The notes under the pieces were generated by a model. It was not told the origin of the DNA. It saw only the letters and a list, made by a program, of their open reading frames with translations, and did not search any database. Positions 1 to 5,157 of a stretch of 5,157 nt of DNA are shown one piece after another. Where the stretch lies: the NCBI GenBank assembly GCA_028282185.1, contig JANQIJ010000144.1:1-5157 (forward strand), in the 5' to 3' direction. The first letter of the stretch is position 1; each line of letters begins with the position of its first letter. Origin of the DNA: Rhodospirillales bacterium. GTDB taxonomy: Bacteria; Pseudomonadota; Alphaproteobacteria; Rhodospirillales; Casp-alpha2. A program made the position numbers and the translations under genes.

Positions 1-434
1 ATCGGATTTTCGCCGTTAATGTGAAAAGCATCTACCTGACCGCGCTTTATGCGGTGCCGCAAATGCGACTCCAGGGCGGCGGCGCGATCATCAACATGGC
101 TTCCACCGCAGCGGTCAGCCCGCGGCCGGGCCTGACGTGGTACAATGGGTCGAAGGGCGCGGTGGTGACCTTGACCAAGTCCATGGCCGCCGAACTGGCA
201 CCTGACAACATCCGGGTCAACGCCCTCAACCCGGTGATCGGCGAGACCGGCTTGACCGAAGAATTCATGGGCGGGGACAGTCCCGAACTCCGTGATCAGT
301 TTCGTGCGACGATCCCGCTTGGCCGTTTCTCAACCCCGGACGACGTGGCCAATGCGGCTTTGTTCCTGGCCTCCGACGAAGCGGCGTTTTTGACCGGGGT
401 TTGTCTGGAAGTGGACGGCGGGCGTTGCATTTGA
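1..434 (+). CDS. SDR family NAD(P)-dependent oxidoreductase, 5'-truncated
   Basis: This is the C-terminal part of a classical short-chain dehydrogenase/reductase, a cytosolic NAD(P)(H)-dependent alcohol/ketone oxidoreductase. The reading frame is open from base 3 (R-I-F-A-V-N-V-K), so the GTG at 21 is an internal valine and not the start. The Rossmann cofactor site and the NNAG motif lie left of the window. The catalytic set is visible: Asn in the VNVK segment (codon 18-20), Ser in NMAST (codon 102-104), Tyr (141-143) and Lys (153-155) of YNGSK. The Ser-Tyr distance is 13 residues, as usual. The segment IRVNALNPVIGET replaces the common NPG motif after beta-6; NP-x-x-GET variants occur in some FabG-like SDRs. 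The end, GRFSTPDDVANAALFLASDEAAFLTG followed by a VDGG motif, is the standard SDR C-terminus. The substrate cannot be told from sequence; FabG-like or glucose-1-dehydrogenase-like labels would only be similarity names. The gene converges on the Bax inhibitor gene and is probably unrelated to it. Confidence 0.93.
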   Translation, partial: RIFAVNVKSIYLTALYAVPQMRLQGGGAIINMASTAAVSPRPGLTWYNGSKGAVVTLTKSMAAELAPDNIRVNALNPVIGETGLTEEFMGGDSPELRDQFRATIPLGRFSTPDDVANAALFLASDEAAFLTGVCLEVDGGRCI

Positions 435-491
435 ACGCCTTGACCCCGCTTCGACCGTCCGGGCTTGCTGGCCAATGTTATCGAGAAACCA

Positions 492-537
492 AAACCGCCC
501 GGCACCGAGTCCGGCGCACGGGCGGTTTCGTTGTTTT
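492..537. terminator. Bidirectional intrinsic terminator between convergent genes
   Basis: A perfect 10-bp inverted repeat, AAACCGCCCG (492-501) and CGGGCGGTTT (519-528), encloses a 17-nt interior. That interior can add a small CCG/CGG helix (505-507 with 512-514). On the + strand the stem runs into T-rich sequence (TTTCGTTGTTTT, ending at 537). On the - strand it runs into TTTTGGTTTCTC. It lies 57 nt after the stop of the SDR gene and 33 nt after the stop of the convergent Bax inhibitor gene, so it can end both transcripts. No gene is visible in the rest of the 136-nt interval 435-570. Confidence 0.85.
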
Positions 538-570
538 CCCAGGGGTGGAAAACGGGGTGTCTTGCCTGTG

Positions 571-1305
571 TTATTCTCGGTTTCCGAACAGTTGCAGCAG
601 GAAGACGAACATGTTGATGAAGTCCAGATAGAGGGTCAGCGCCCCCATGATGGCCTTCTTCTCATGCACCTCGGCGTGATCGCTTTCAAGATAGATTGCC
701 TTGATCCGTTGGGTGTCATAGGCGGTCAGGCCAGCGAAGATCAGAACGCCCAGGACCGATATCACGAAGTGCAGGCCGCTCGAAGCCAGGAAGAGGTTGA
801 CCACCGAGGCGATCAGGATGCCGATCACCCCCATGATCAAGAACGAGCCCATGCCGGACAGGTCTTTCTTGGTGGTGTAGCCGTAGAGCGACAGGCCGGC
901 GAAGGCACCGGCGGTAATGAAGAACACGCGGGCCACGCTTTCGCCGGTAAAGGCGAGGAAGACATAAGCCAACGAAAGTCCCATGAGTGCGGCGAAAATC
1001 CAGAACATTGCCTGCGCCGTCCCGGCCTTCATCGCGTGGACGCGGGCCGAAAGGAAGAACACGAAGCCGATCGGCGCCAGCATCACCACCCATTGCAGCG
1101 GCGTGCCGTAGATCATCTGCATCAGCGGCTGCGAGGTCGAGGCTGCGAAGGCCACCGCGCCGGTCATCGCAAGACCGATGCACATGTAGTTGTAAACCCG
1201 CAGCATGTAGCTGCGCAGGCCTTCATCGATGCCCGCGGCTTCCGCCTGCGCGTGGGTCATCTGCGCCGCTTGCAAGCGAAATTTGTCGTTCGGACCCAGT
1301 GCCAT
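571..1305 (-). CDS. Bax inhibitor-1/YccA family integral membrane protein
   Basis: This 244-residue protein belongs to the Bax inhibitor-1 (TMBIM/UPF0005) family, inner-membrane proteins of the YbhL/YccA/YetJ group. Studied members such as Bacillus YetJ act as pH-sensitive calcium leak channels; the role in most proteobacteria is unclear. After a soluble N-terminus of about 30 residues there are seven hydrophobic segments, near residues 36-56, 70-88, 98-118, 124-143, 152-174, 180-197 and 218-238. Family hallmarks are GLTAYDTQRIK (192-202) and GALTLYLDFINMFVFLLQLFGNR (221-243). Asp196 and Asp228 sit in the last two helices, where the di-aspartyl sensor of the family is expected. The length is typical and the protein looks intact. 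The ATG at 1305 is supported by AGGAGA (1313-1318) 7 nt upstream. The gene follows ybbP on the same strand after 167 nt but has a candidate promoter of its own. The family assignment is secure; the physiological role is not. Confidence 0.96.
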   Translation of the reverse strand: MALGPNDKFRLQAAQMTHAQAEAAGIDEGLRSYMLRVYNYMCIGLAMTGAVAFAASTSQPLMQMIYGTPLQWVVMLAPIGFVFFLSARVHAMKAGTAQAMFWIFAALMGLSLAYVFLAFTGESVARVFFITAGAFAGLSLYGYTTKKDLSGMGSFLIMGVIGILIASVVNLFLASSGLHFVISVLGVLIFAGLTAYDTQRIKAIYLESDHAEVHEKKAIMGALTLYLDFINMFVFLLQLFGNRE

Positions 1306-1312
1306 TTACGTC

Positions 1313-1318
1313 TCTCCT
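1313..1318 (-). promoter_or_regulatory. Ribosome binding site of the Bax inhibitor gene
   Basis: AGGAGA on the - strand, separated by 7 nt from the ATG at 1305. This is the best Shine-Dalgarno match in the window and fixes the start of the gene. Confidence 0.85.
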
Positions 1319-1329
1319 ATCAAACGCAA

Positions 1330-1348
1330 GGCCGGTTCGTGCCCGGCC
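1330..1348 (-). other. GC-rich hairpin next to the Bax inhibitor ribosome binding site
   Basis: A perfect 6-bp inverted repeat, GGCCGG (1330-1335) and CCGGCC (1343-1348), with a 7-nt loop. On the - strand it ends 11 nt before the AGGAGA ribosome binding site. Only a weak T-rich stretch (TTGCGTTTGAT) follows it, so it is a poor intrinsic terminator. It could be a leftover terminator for the upstream ybbP message or a structural element of the Bax inhibitor leader. The sequence does not decide between these. Confidence 0.5.
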
Positions 1349-1361
1349 GTGTTCATCGTTT

Positions 1362-1388
1362 CAGGCGCCGGCCCTCGGCCAGCCCCTG
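1362..1388 (-). other. Strong stem-loop at the beginning of the Bax inhibitor leader
   Basis: Read on the - strand, 12 nt (1388-1377) pair with 12 nt (1373-1362) around a GAG loop. Ten pairs are Watson-Crick, one is G-U (1381 with 1369) and one is a G-G mismatch (1384 with 1366). The G-U pair becomes a mismatch on the + strand, so the structure favours - strand RNA. No T-run follows, so it is not a standard terminator. It begins only a few nucleotides after the start point predicted from the candidate promoter at 1400-1427. Confidence 0.5.
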
Positions 1389-1399
1389 CTCCTTGGCCT

Positions 1400-1427
1400 A
1401 ATATGGCATTAAACGGCGGCATTTCAA
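1400..1427 (-). promoter_or_regulatory. Candidate sigma-70-type promoter for the Bax inhibitor gene
   Basis: On the - strand, TTGAAA (1422-1427) matches five of six bases of the -35 consensus, and CATATT (1400-1405) matches four of six of the -10 consensus, with a 16-nt spacer. It lies in the intergenic stretch after the ybbP stop, about 95-120 nt before the ATG at 1305. Transcription would begin near 1393 and give a leader of nearly 90 nt containing both hairpins listed here. This is a motif match only. Confidence 0.4.
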
Positions 1428-1472
1428 CTGCTTGTGTCTTGCCCATTGAGGCAATTTCACCGGGCTGTTACA

Positions 1473-4028
1473 TCATTTGTTGCGCAACACCGGCAGCGGT
1501 TTCTGGCCCATGGCGCGCCAGGTCCCGGCCAGCCCCAGGAACAGCGTTACCGCAACGCAGAAAGCCGTCGTTATGGCCACCGCCGGTCCGTCGAAGGCCC
1601 AATCCGATTGCATCAAGTGGGCCACGATGCCCCAGGCCGCCAAGGTCCCCACACCAGCGCCGACCACCCCGGTCACTGCGCCCAGGGCCCCGTATTCCAT
1701 CAGATAGCCGGTCAGCACCCGCCGCCGGCCTGCGCCCAGAACCTTGAAAACCACGGAATCATACACCCTCTGCCGGTGTCCGGTTGCCATGGCTCCGGCC
1801 AGGACCAGAACGCCTGCCAGGATCGTAACCGCCGCCGTCGCCCGCACCGCCCAACCGATGCCGGCAACCATCTGGGCCGCCGCCTCGAGGGCCTCGCGCA
1901 CGCGGATCGCGGAGACGTTGACGAAACCGTCGGCGACGCGCCGTTCGATCACGTCCTCTGCCGATTCCGGCGCCTCGACCGCGGCGACATGGGTATGCGG
2001 CGCGCCTTCCAGGGTGCCCGGTGCGAAAATGATCGCGAAATCGAAACGCAGCGAGCGCCAATTGATGTCACGCAGGCTGGCGATCTCGGCAGTGACCGGG
2101 CGGCCCAGGATGTTGAGGGTCAGGGTATCGCCGATGTTGACGCCGAAACCGTCCGCGAGCTTGGCATCGAGCGAAATCTTGGGTGGTCCCGCGTAGTCCT
2201 CGGGCCACCAGACCCCGGCGACGATGGCGCTGGCTTCCGGCTGGCGCCCCGAATAGGTCAGCGCCCGATCGCCGCGCAGCGCCCAGCGGGATCCTGGCGC
2301 GACATCGACCTCGCTTGCCCGCTGACCGTCGATATGGGTGATGCGGCCACGCAGCGAGGGAACGCGTTGCAGGTTGGCCGTGCCGGCGACTTCGGTGACG
2401 GCGCGGTCGAAGGCCTCGGTCTGGTCCGGCTGGATATCCAGGAAGAAGAATGCCGGCGCCCGCTCCGGCAGTTGTTCCGACACCTGGCGCGTCATATTCG
2501 CTTCGATCAGGGCCACGGCAACCAAGACCGCCAGGCCCAAGCCCAGCGAAGTCATCACGCTGGGGACCAGGGAATGGCGCCTCGCCAGGTTGGCCAGGAC
2601 CAGCCGCAGGTTCGGATTGGTGGGTCGGCCGACGCGGCGCGCGGCGCCGATGGTCAACCAGGCTGCGAGCCGCAGCAAACCCAAGGTGGCCAAGGCGCCG
2701 GCGACGAACCAATAGGCGAAAAAGCGGTCCGACGCGGTGGCGATGGTCAGGCTGGCGAGCGCTGCGATCCCGGCGGCGATCCAGAAAAGATAGCCCGCCC
2801 TGGGTCGCGTTCCGCTGGGCGCGATGCGGTCGCGGAAAAGATCGGCGGCGCGGACCTCGCGCGACCGGGCCAGCGGCCAAAGGGCGAAGGTCGCCGCGCT
2901 CAACAGGCCGAACAGGGCGGCGGCGGCTAACGGCCCGGCATAAAAACCCGGCTCCGGCGCAACCGGTAACAGGCCGCCGAACAAGGCGATGCCAGCCAGC
3001 GGCAGAATCCCGCCCAAGACCAGGCCCAAGGCCGTCCCTGCCCCGGCCAGGATCATGACCTGCATGAAATAGACGGTGAAAACCAGGGCGCCTGGCGCCC
3101 CCAGGCATTTCATGGTGGCGATGGTCGCGCCCCGGGTCGCCAAATAGGCGGATACCGCGTTGGTGACGCCGATCCCGCCGACCAGCAGGACCGTTAGTCC
3201 GACGAAGTTCAGGAACAAGGTCAGCCGCTCGACGAAGCGCCGCACCCCAGGTGCCGCCGTATCCGCCGTGCGCAGGCGCCATCCGGCGTCGGGGAAGGTT
3301 TCGGTCAAATGTTTGGTGAAGTCCGCCGCCGGCATCGCTGCCGGCAGGGTCAGGCGATGATGATAGCGAATCTGGCTGCCGGGTTGGATCAGGCCCGTCG
3401 CCGGCAGGGCGTCGCTCGAAACCATGAAACGGGGGCCGAAGGAGAACACGCTGGCGACACGATCCGGTTCGCGAACGACGGTGCCGGTGATCTCGAACAG
3501 GGCGTCACCGACACGGACGCGGTCGCCGATTTCGATCTTGAGGCGGGTCAGCAGGTTGGGATCGACCACGGCGCCCCAGGCATCGCCTTGGTTCGACAAA
3601 AGGTTGGCTAGCGGCCGGGTCGGTTCGGTCTCCAGCGCGCCGACCAGGGGGTAGGCGCGGTCCACCGCCTTCAATTCGACGAGCGAGCGCCGCGCATCCG
3701 GATCGAGCGGCCGCGCCATGGTCCGCATTTCCACCGTGTCCGAGCGGCCAGCCGCGGCATCGGCGAGGAAGGCGAGCTGTTCCGCGTTGGCCCGGTAATG
3801 GGTCAGCCTGAGGTCCACGTCGCCGCCCAGCAGCTTGCGGCCGTCCCGGTCCAGGCCGGCGACGAACGAGGTCGATAGCGAGCCGACGGCGGCGATCGCC
3901 GCGACGCCCAACGCCAGGCAGGCGAGGAAGACACGAAAGCCCTTGAGCCCGCCGCGCAGATCGCGCCAGGCGAGACGCATGGCCAACCCCCAGGAAAACC
4001 CCTGAAACGGGACGCCGCCGATCGCCAC
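1473..4028 (-). CDS. ybbP: YbbP-type ABC transporter permease with two FtsX domains
   Basis: This 851-residue inner-membrane protein is the permease of a type VII (MacB/LolCDE-like) ABC system and pairs with the ATPase encoded just upstream. Such permeases usually transmit ATP hydrolysis to the periplasm to extract or move lipids, lipoproteins or hydrophobic molecules instead of forming a simple channel. Visible order: a first helix (about 31-50), a periplasmic MacB-like domain (55-265), helices near 272-296, 314-340, 341-356 and 364-386, a middle pair (411-431, 437-460), a helix at 488-510, a second periplasmic domain (515-715), and three final helices (722-747, 773-805, 817-835). Each half has the FtsX coupling segment, ATRGATIATMKCLGAPGA (297-314) and RQRVYDSVVFKVLGAG (752-767). 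VPSLRGRI (556-563) and NWRSLRFDF (656-664) are typical of YbbP (COG3127). The GTG start at 4028 has GGAAGG 9 nt upstream; ATG 3980 is an alternative. Translational coupling with ybbA is likely. The substrate is unknown. Confidence 0.94.
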   Translation of the reverse strand: MAIGGVPFQGFSWGLAMRLAWRDLRGGLKGFRVFLACLALGVAAIAAVGSLSTSFVAGLDRDGRKLLGGDVDLRLTHYRANAEQLAFLADAAAGRSDTVEMRTMARPLDPDARRSLVELKAVDRAYPLVGALETEPTRPLANLLSNQGDAWGAVVDPNLLTRLKIEIGDRVRVGDALFEITGTVVREPDRVASVFSFGPRFMVSSDALPATGLIQPGSQIRYHHRLTLPAAMPAADFTKHLTETFPDAGWRLRTADTAAPGVRRFVERLTLFLNFVGLTVLLVGGIGVTNAVSAYLATRGATIATMKCLGAPGALVFTVYFMQVMILAGAGTALGLVLGGILPLAGIALFGGLLPVAPEPGFYAGPLAAAALFGLLSAATFALWPLARSREVRAADLFRDRIAPSGTRPRAGYLFWIAAGIAALASLTIATASDRFFAYWFVAGALATLGLLRLAAWLTIGAARRVGRPTNPNLRLVLANLARRHSLVPSVMTSLGLGLAVLVAVALIEANMTRQVSEQLPERAPAFFFLDIQPDQTEAFDRAVTEVAGTANLQRVPSLRGRITHIDGQRASEVDVAPGSRWALRGDRALTYSGRQPEASAIVAGVWWPEDYAGPPKISLDAKLADGFGVNIGDTLTLNILGRPVTAEIASLRDINWRSLRFDFAIIFAPGTLEGAPHTHVAAVEAPESAEDVIERRVADGFVNVSAIRVREALEAAAQMVAGIGWAVRATAAVTILAGVLVLAGAMATGHRQRVYDSVVFKVLGAGRRRVLTGYLMEYGALGAVTGVVGAGVGTLAAWGIVAHLMQSDWAFDGPAVAITTAFCVAVTLFLGLAGTWRAMGQKPLPVLRNK

Positions 4029-4033
4029 GGGTT

Positions 4034-4843
4034 TCAGCCTTCCGCCGCGCGGATTGCGTGACCCGTGGTCGGATTCCCGTCTGCCGGTTGGGCCGCCCGG
4101 TCTTCGGCAATCCGGCCGTCGCGGATCGTCAACACCCGATCACAGCGTTCGGCCAGGGACGGCTGGTGCGTGACCAGCAGCAGGGTCGTGCCCAGGCGGT
4201 CATGCAGGTCGAATAGCAGGTCGGCCACCTGGCCGCTGGTCTCGCCATCCAGGTTGCCGGTCGGTTCGTCCGCCAATAACACGCGGGGGCCGCCGGCAAA
4301 CGCCCGGGCCAGGGCGACGCGTTGTTGCTCTCCGCCGGACAGTTGGCCGGGAAAATGGTCCAGGCGATGCCCCAAACCAACGGCCTGCAGCCCGTCCTTC
4401 GCCAGTTCGAACGCGTCCGGATGGCCGGCGAATTCCAGGGCCACGGCGACGTTCTCCAGGGCGTTCATGGTCGGGATCAGGTGGAAATCCTGAAAAACAA
4501 TGCCCAGGTTATCCCGGCGGAACCGGGCCAGGCCGTCCTCGTCCCGCTGGATCAGGTCCTCGCCGGCAACGAGCAGGCCGCCGGCGCTCGGCGGTTCAAG
4601 GCCGGCCAGGACCATGAGAAGGCTGGTCTTGCCGGATCCCGAGGGACCGACCACGCCGACGGTTTCGCCGCTGCCGATGGTCAGGTCGATGCCGCGCAGG
4701 ATATTCACCTTGCCGGCTTCGCTTTCCAAGGTAAGGTGCAGGTCCCTGACCTGGATCACGGGAGTGTCCGGGTTCGTTTCGAGCAACGGGCGGGCATCGA
4801 CGGCCCGGTCGTGAACGATGTCCATTTCGTGAGAGTTCCTCAT
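4034..4843 (-). CDS. ybbA: YbbA-type ABC transporter ATP-binding protein
   Basis: This 269-residue cytoplasmic ATPase would drive the YbbP permease. All nucleotide-binding motifs are intact: Walker A GPSGSGKT (66-73), Q-loop Gln118 in VFQDF, signature LSGGEQQR (168-175), Walker B VLLADEP (188-194) with catalytic Glu193, D-loop NLD (197-199) and switch His226. The VFQDFHLIPTMNALENV segment and the ADEPTGNLD motif place it in the MacB/LolD/FtsE group; its place between a TesA-like gene and a YbbP-like permease makes YbbA (COG4181) the best label. The gene ends 5 nt before the GTG of ybbP, so the two form an operon. The start is uncertain. ATG 4843 gives the longest frame but has no good ribosome binding site. 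ATG 4825 (MDIVHDRA) has AGGA 11 nt upstream and would give 263 residues. Neither choice touches the conserved core, which begins near residue 29. Gly/Ala-rich residues after 250 form a variable tail. Confidence 0.95.
   Translation of the reverse strand: MRNSHEMDIVHDRAVDARPLLETNPDTPVIQVRDLHLTLESEAGKVNILRGIDLTIGSGETVGVVGPSGSGKTSLLMVLAGLEPPSAGGLLVAGEDLIQRDEDGLARFRRDNLGIVFQDFHLIPTMNALENVAVALEFAGHPDAFELAKDGLQAVGLGHRLDHFPGQLSGGEQQRVALARAFAGGPRVLLADEPTGNLDGETSGQVADLLFDLHDRLGTTLLLVTHQPSLAERCDRVLTIRDGRIAEDRAAQPADGNPTTGHAIRAAEG
4038..4043 (-). promoter_or_regulatory. Ribosome binding site of ybbP inside the end of ybbA
   Basis: GGAAGG on the - strand lies within the last codons of ybbA, 9 nt before the GTG at 4028. 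It supports the GTG start over the internal ATG at 3980 and indicates translational coupling of permease to ATPase. Confidence 0.6.
4837..4840 (-). promoter_or_regulatory. Possible ribosome binding site favouring the shorter ybbA start
   Basis: AGGA on the - strand (AGGAA if 4836 is included) lies 11 nt before the ATG at 4825. The longer start at 4843 would place this motif inside the coding sequence and has nothing comparable upstream. The spacing is slightly long, so this is suggestive only. Confidence 0.35.
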
Positions 4844-4849
4844 CCCGCG

Positions 4850-4866
4850 ATGTTAAGACAAAACAT
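4850..4866. repeat. Small inverted repeat in the ybbA/tesA divergent junction
   Basis: ATGTT (4850-4854) and AACAT (4862-4866) form an inverted repeat with a 7-nt spacer. The right half overlaps the 8-bp palindrome AACATGTT (4862-4869). It sits in a short AT-rich pocket in otherwise GC-rich DNA, exactly where the two divergent genes begin. It could be an operator or part of a promoter, but the arms are short enough to be chance. Confidence 0.25.
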
Positions 4867-5157
4867 GTTGCCTCTTTTACGCGCCGGCGCGGGTCCCGGA
4901 CTTGTCCATTGCAAGGGATATGGTCCATGGCGCCGCCTTGTCAACGCGGCCCCGATCTTCCTGGCGGTGCTCATGGCGGGGTCGGTCCCGGCCCTGGCGG
5001 CCGATCCGCCGCGCCTATTGGTCCTGGGCGACAGCCTCACGGCGGGTTACGGCCTGGACCAGGCGGATGGTTTCGTGCCGCGGCTCGAGGCGGCGCTGCG
5101 CACCCAAGGACGGGCGGTTCGTGTCCTGAATGGTGGCGTTTCCGGTGATACAACGGC
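4865..5157 (+). CDS. tesA: TesA-like GDSL esterase/lysophospholipase, N-terminal part, 3'-truncated
   Basis: This is the beginning of an SGNH/GDSL hydrolase of the TesA (acyl-CoA thioesterase I / lysophospholipase L1 / arylesterase) group, periplasmic enzymes that cleave acyl esters and thioesters. Numbered from ATG 4865, residues 24-46 look like a Sec signal peptide: basic WRRLVN, hydrophobic APIFLAVLMAGSV, and a cleavage site after ALA or ALAA. The mature part begins DPPRLLVLGDSLTAGYGLD; block I GDSL carries the nucleophile Ser57 (codon 5033-5035). NGGVSGDTT (about 89-97) is block II, with the oxyanion-hole Gly94. The Asn block III and the Asp-His pair lie beyond the window. The gene is divergent from ybbAP, the same layout as in E. 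coli. The start is unsure: in-frame ATGs exist at 4850 and 4865, both without a clear ribosome binding site, and either leaves an unusually long stretch before the signal peptide. The family call is firm; the first 25 residues are not. Confidence 0.88.
   Translation, partial: MLPLLRAGAGPGLVHCKGYGPWRRLVNAAPIFLAVLMAGSVPALAADPPRLLVLGDSLTAGYGLDQADGFVPRLEAALRTQGRAVRVLNGGVSGDTT
4915..4944 (-). promoter_or_regulatory. Candidate promoter for the ybbA-ybbP operon, inside the tesA 5' region
   Basis: On the - strand a perfect TTGACA (4939-4944) is followed after 18 nt by TATCCC (4915-4920), which matches three of six bases of the -10 consensus. It would start transcription about 65-85 nt before ybbA. 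It lies inside the first codons of the divergent tesA frame, which fits the lack of real intergenic space. The weak -10 keeps confidence low. Confidence 0.25.

Noticed and set aside
1330..1348. The GGCCGG/CCGGCC hairpin as a firm intrinsic terminator of ybbP
   Set aside because: The following sequence has only scattered T residues and runs directly into the Bax inhibitor ribosome binding site, so I list it as a hairpin of unknown role.
475..1401. A 308-codon open frame on the + strand opposite the Bax inhibitor gene
   Set aside because: The product is His/Arg/Glu/Gln-rich and mirrors the hydrophobic codons of the real gene; it also begins at the edge of the bidirectional terminator and has no ribosome binding site.
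1434..2930. A 498-codon open frame on the + strand opposite ybbP
   Set aside because: It is antisense to a clear YbbP permease, its product is rich in Arg/Gly/Gln/Asp with no recognisable fold, and such long shadow frames are common in GC-rich DNA.
2068..3282. A 404-codon open frame on the - strand overlapping ybbP in another frame
   Set aside because: It is an Arg/Gly/Pro-rich out-of-frame shadow; the ybbP frame shows the FtsX motifs and membrane segments over the same bases.
3505..4110. A 201-codon - strand frame across the ybbA/ybbP junction
   Set aside because: It overlaps both intact genes out of frame, has low-complexity Arg-rich composition and no known motif.
4881..4890. Perfect palindrome GCGCCGGCGC
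   Set aside because: A 10-bp palindrome of only G and C is expected by chance in DNA of this composition, and nothing ties it to a promoter or repeat family.
4902..5148. Two + strand frames near the right end starting in or around 4902-4927
   Set aside because: Their products are Arg/Trp/Gly-rich; the GDSL, SGDT and signal-peptide motifs all lie in the third frame. They are mentioned only because an indel near 4918-4950 could connect one of their starts to tesA.
1..5157. Signs of a mobile element, CRISPR array, tRNA, phage or defence system
   Set aside because: I saw no transposase or integrase motif, no direct-repeat array, no tRNA-like fold and no shift in codon style; all five genes belong to housekeeping or envelope families.

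Overview
This is a compact, GC-rich chromosomal window with five protein-coding genes, two of them cut by the window edges, and very little intergenic space. The protein families, the GC-rich third codon positions and a YbhL-like Bax inhibitor-1 protein suggest a proteobacterium, most likely an alphaproteobacterium of Rhodospirillales type. That placement is an inference from protein style, not from a marker gene. I see no mobile element, CRISPR array, tRNA, rRNA or compositional island.

Layout from left to right: (1) the C-terminal two thirds of a short-chain dehydrogenase/reductase on the + strand (1-434). (2) A strong bidirectional hairpin terminator (492-537) between this gene and the convergent next one. 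(3) A seven-helix Bax inhibitor-1 family membrane protein on the - strand (571-1305), with a good ribosome binding site, a plausible promoter and a leader rich in hairpins. (4) A two-gene ABC-transporter operon on the - strand: the YbbA-type ATPase (4034-4843) followed 5 nt later by the YbbP-type double-FtsX permease (1473-4028). (5) The start of a divergent, exported GDSL-type esterase/lysophospholipase of the TesA family on the + strand (about 4865 to beyond 5157).

The TesA <- -> YbbA-YbbP arrangement is the same divergent layout known from Escherichia coli (tesA, ybbA, ybbP). It underlies the COG description of YbbAP as a transporter 'involved in lysophospholipase L1 biosynthesis'. The likely working unit is an inner-membrane, MacB/LolCDE-like ATPase-permease pair that acts on a lipid or lipidic molecule at the periplasmic face, next to a periplasmic acyl-ester hydrolase. 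The Bax inhibitor gene follows the permease on the same strand but appears to have its own promoter.

I found no convincing new biological system. The points most worth a second look are the start of the tesA-like gene, which lacks a well-placed start codon and ribosome binding site in the signal-peptide frame; the very tight divergent junction with a small inverted repeat; and the paired GC-rich hairpins in the leader of the Bax inhibitor gene.
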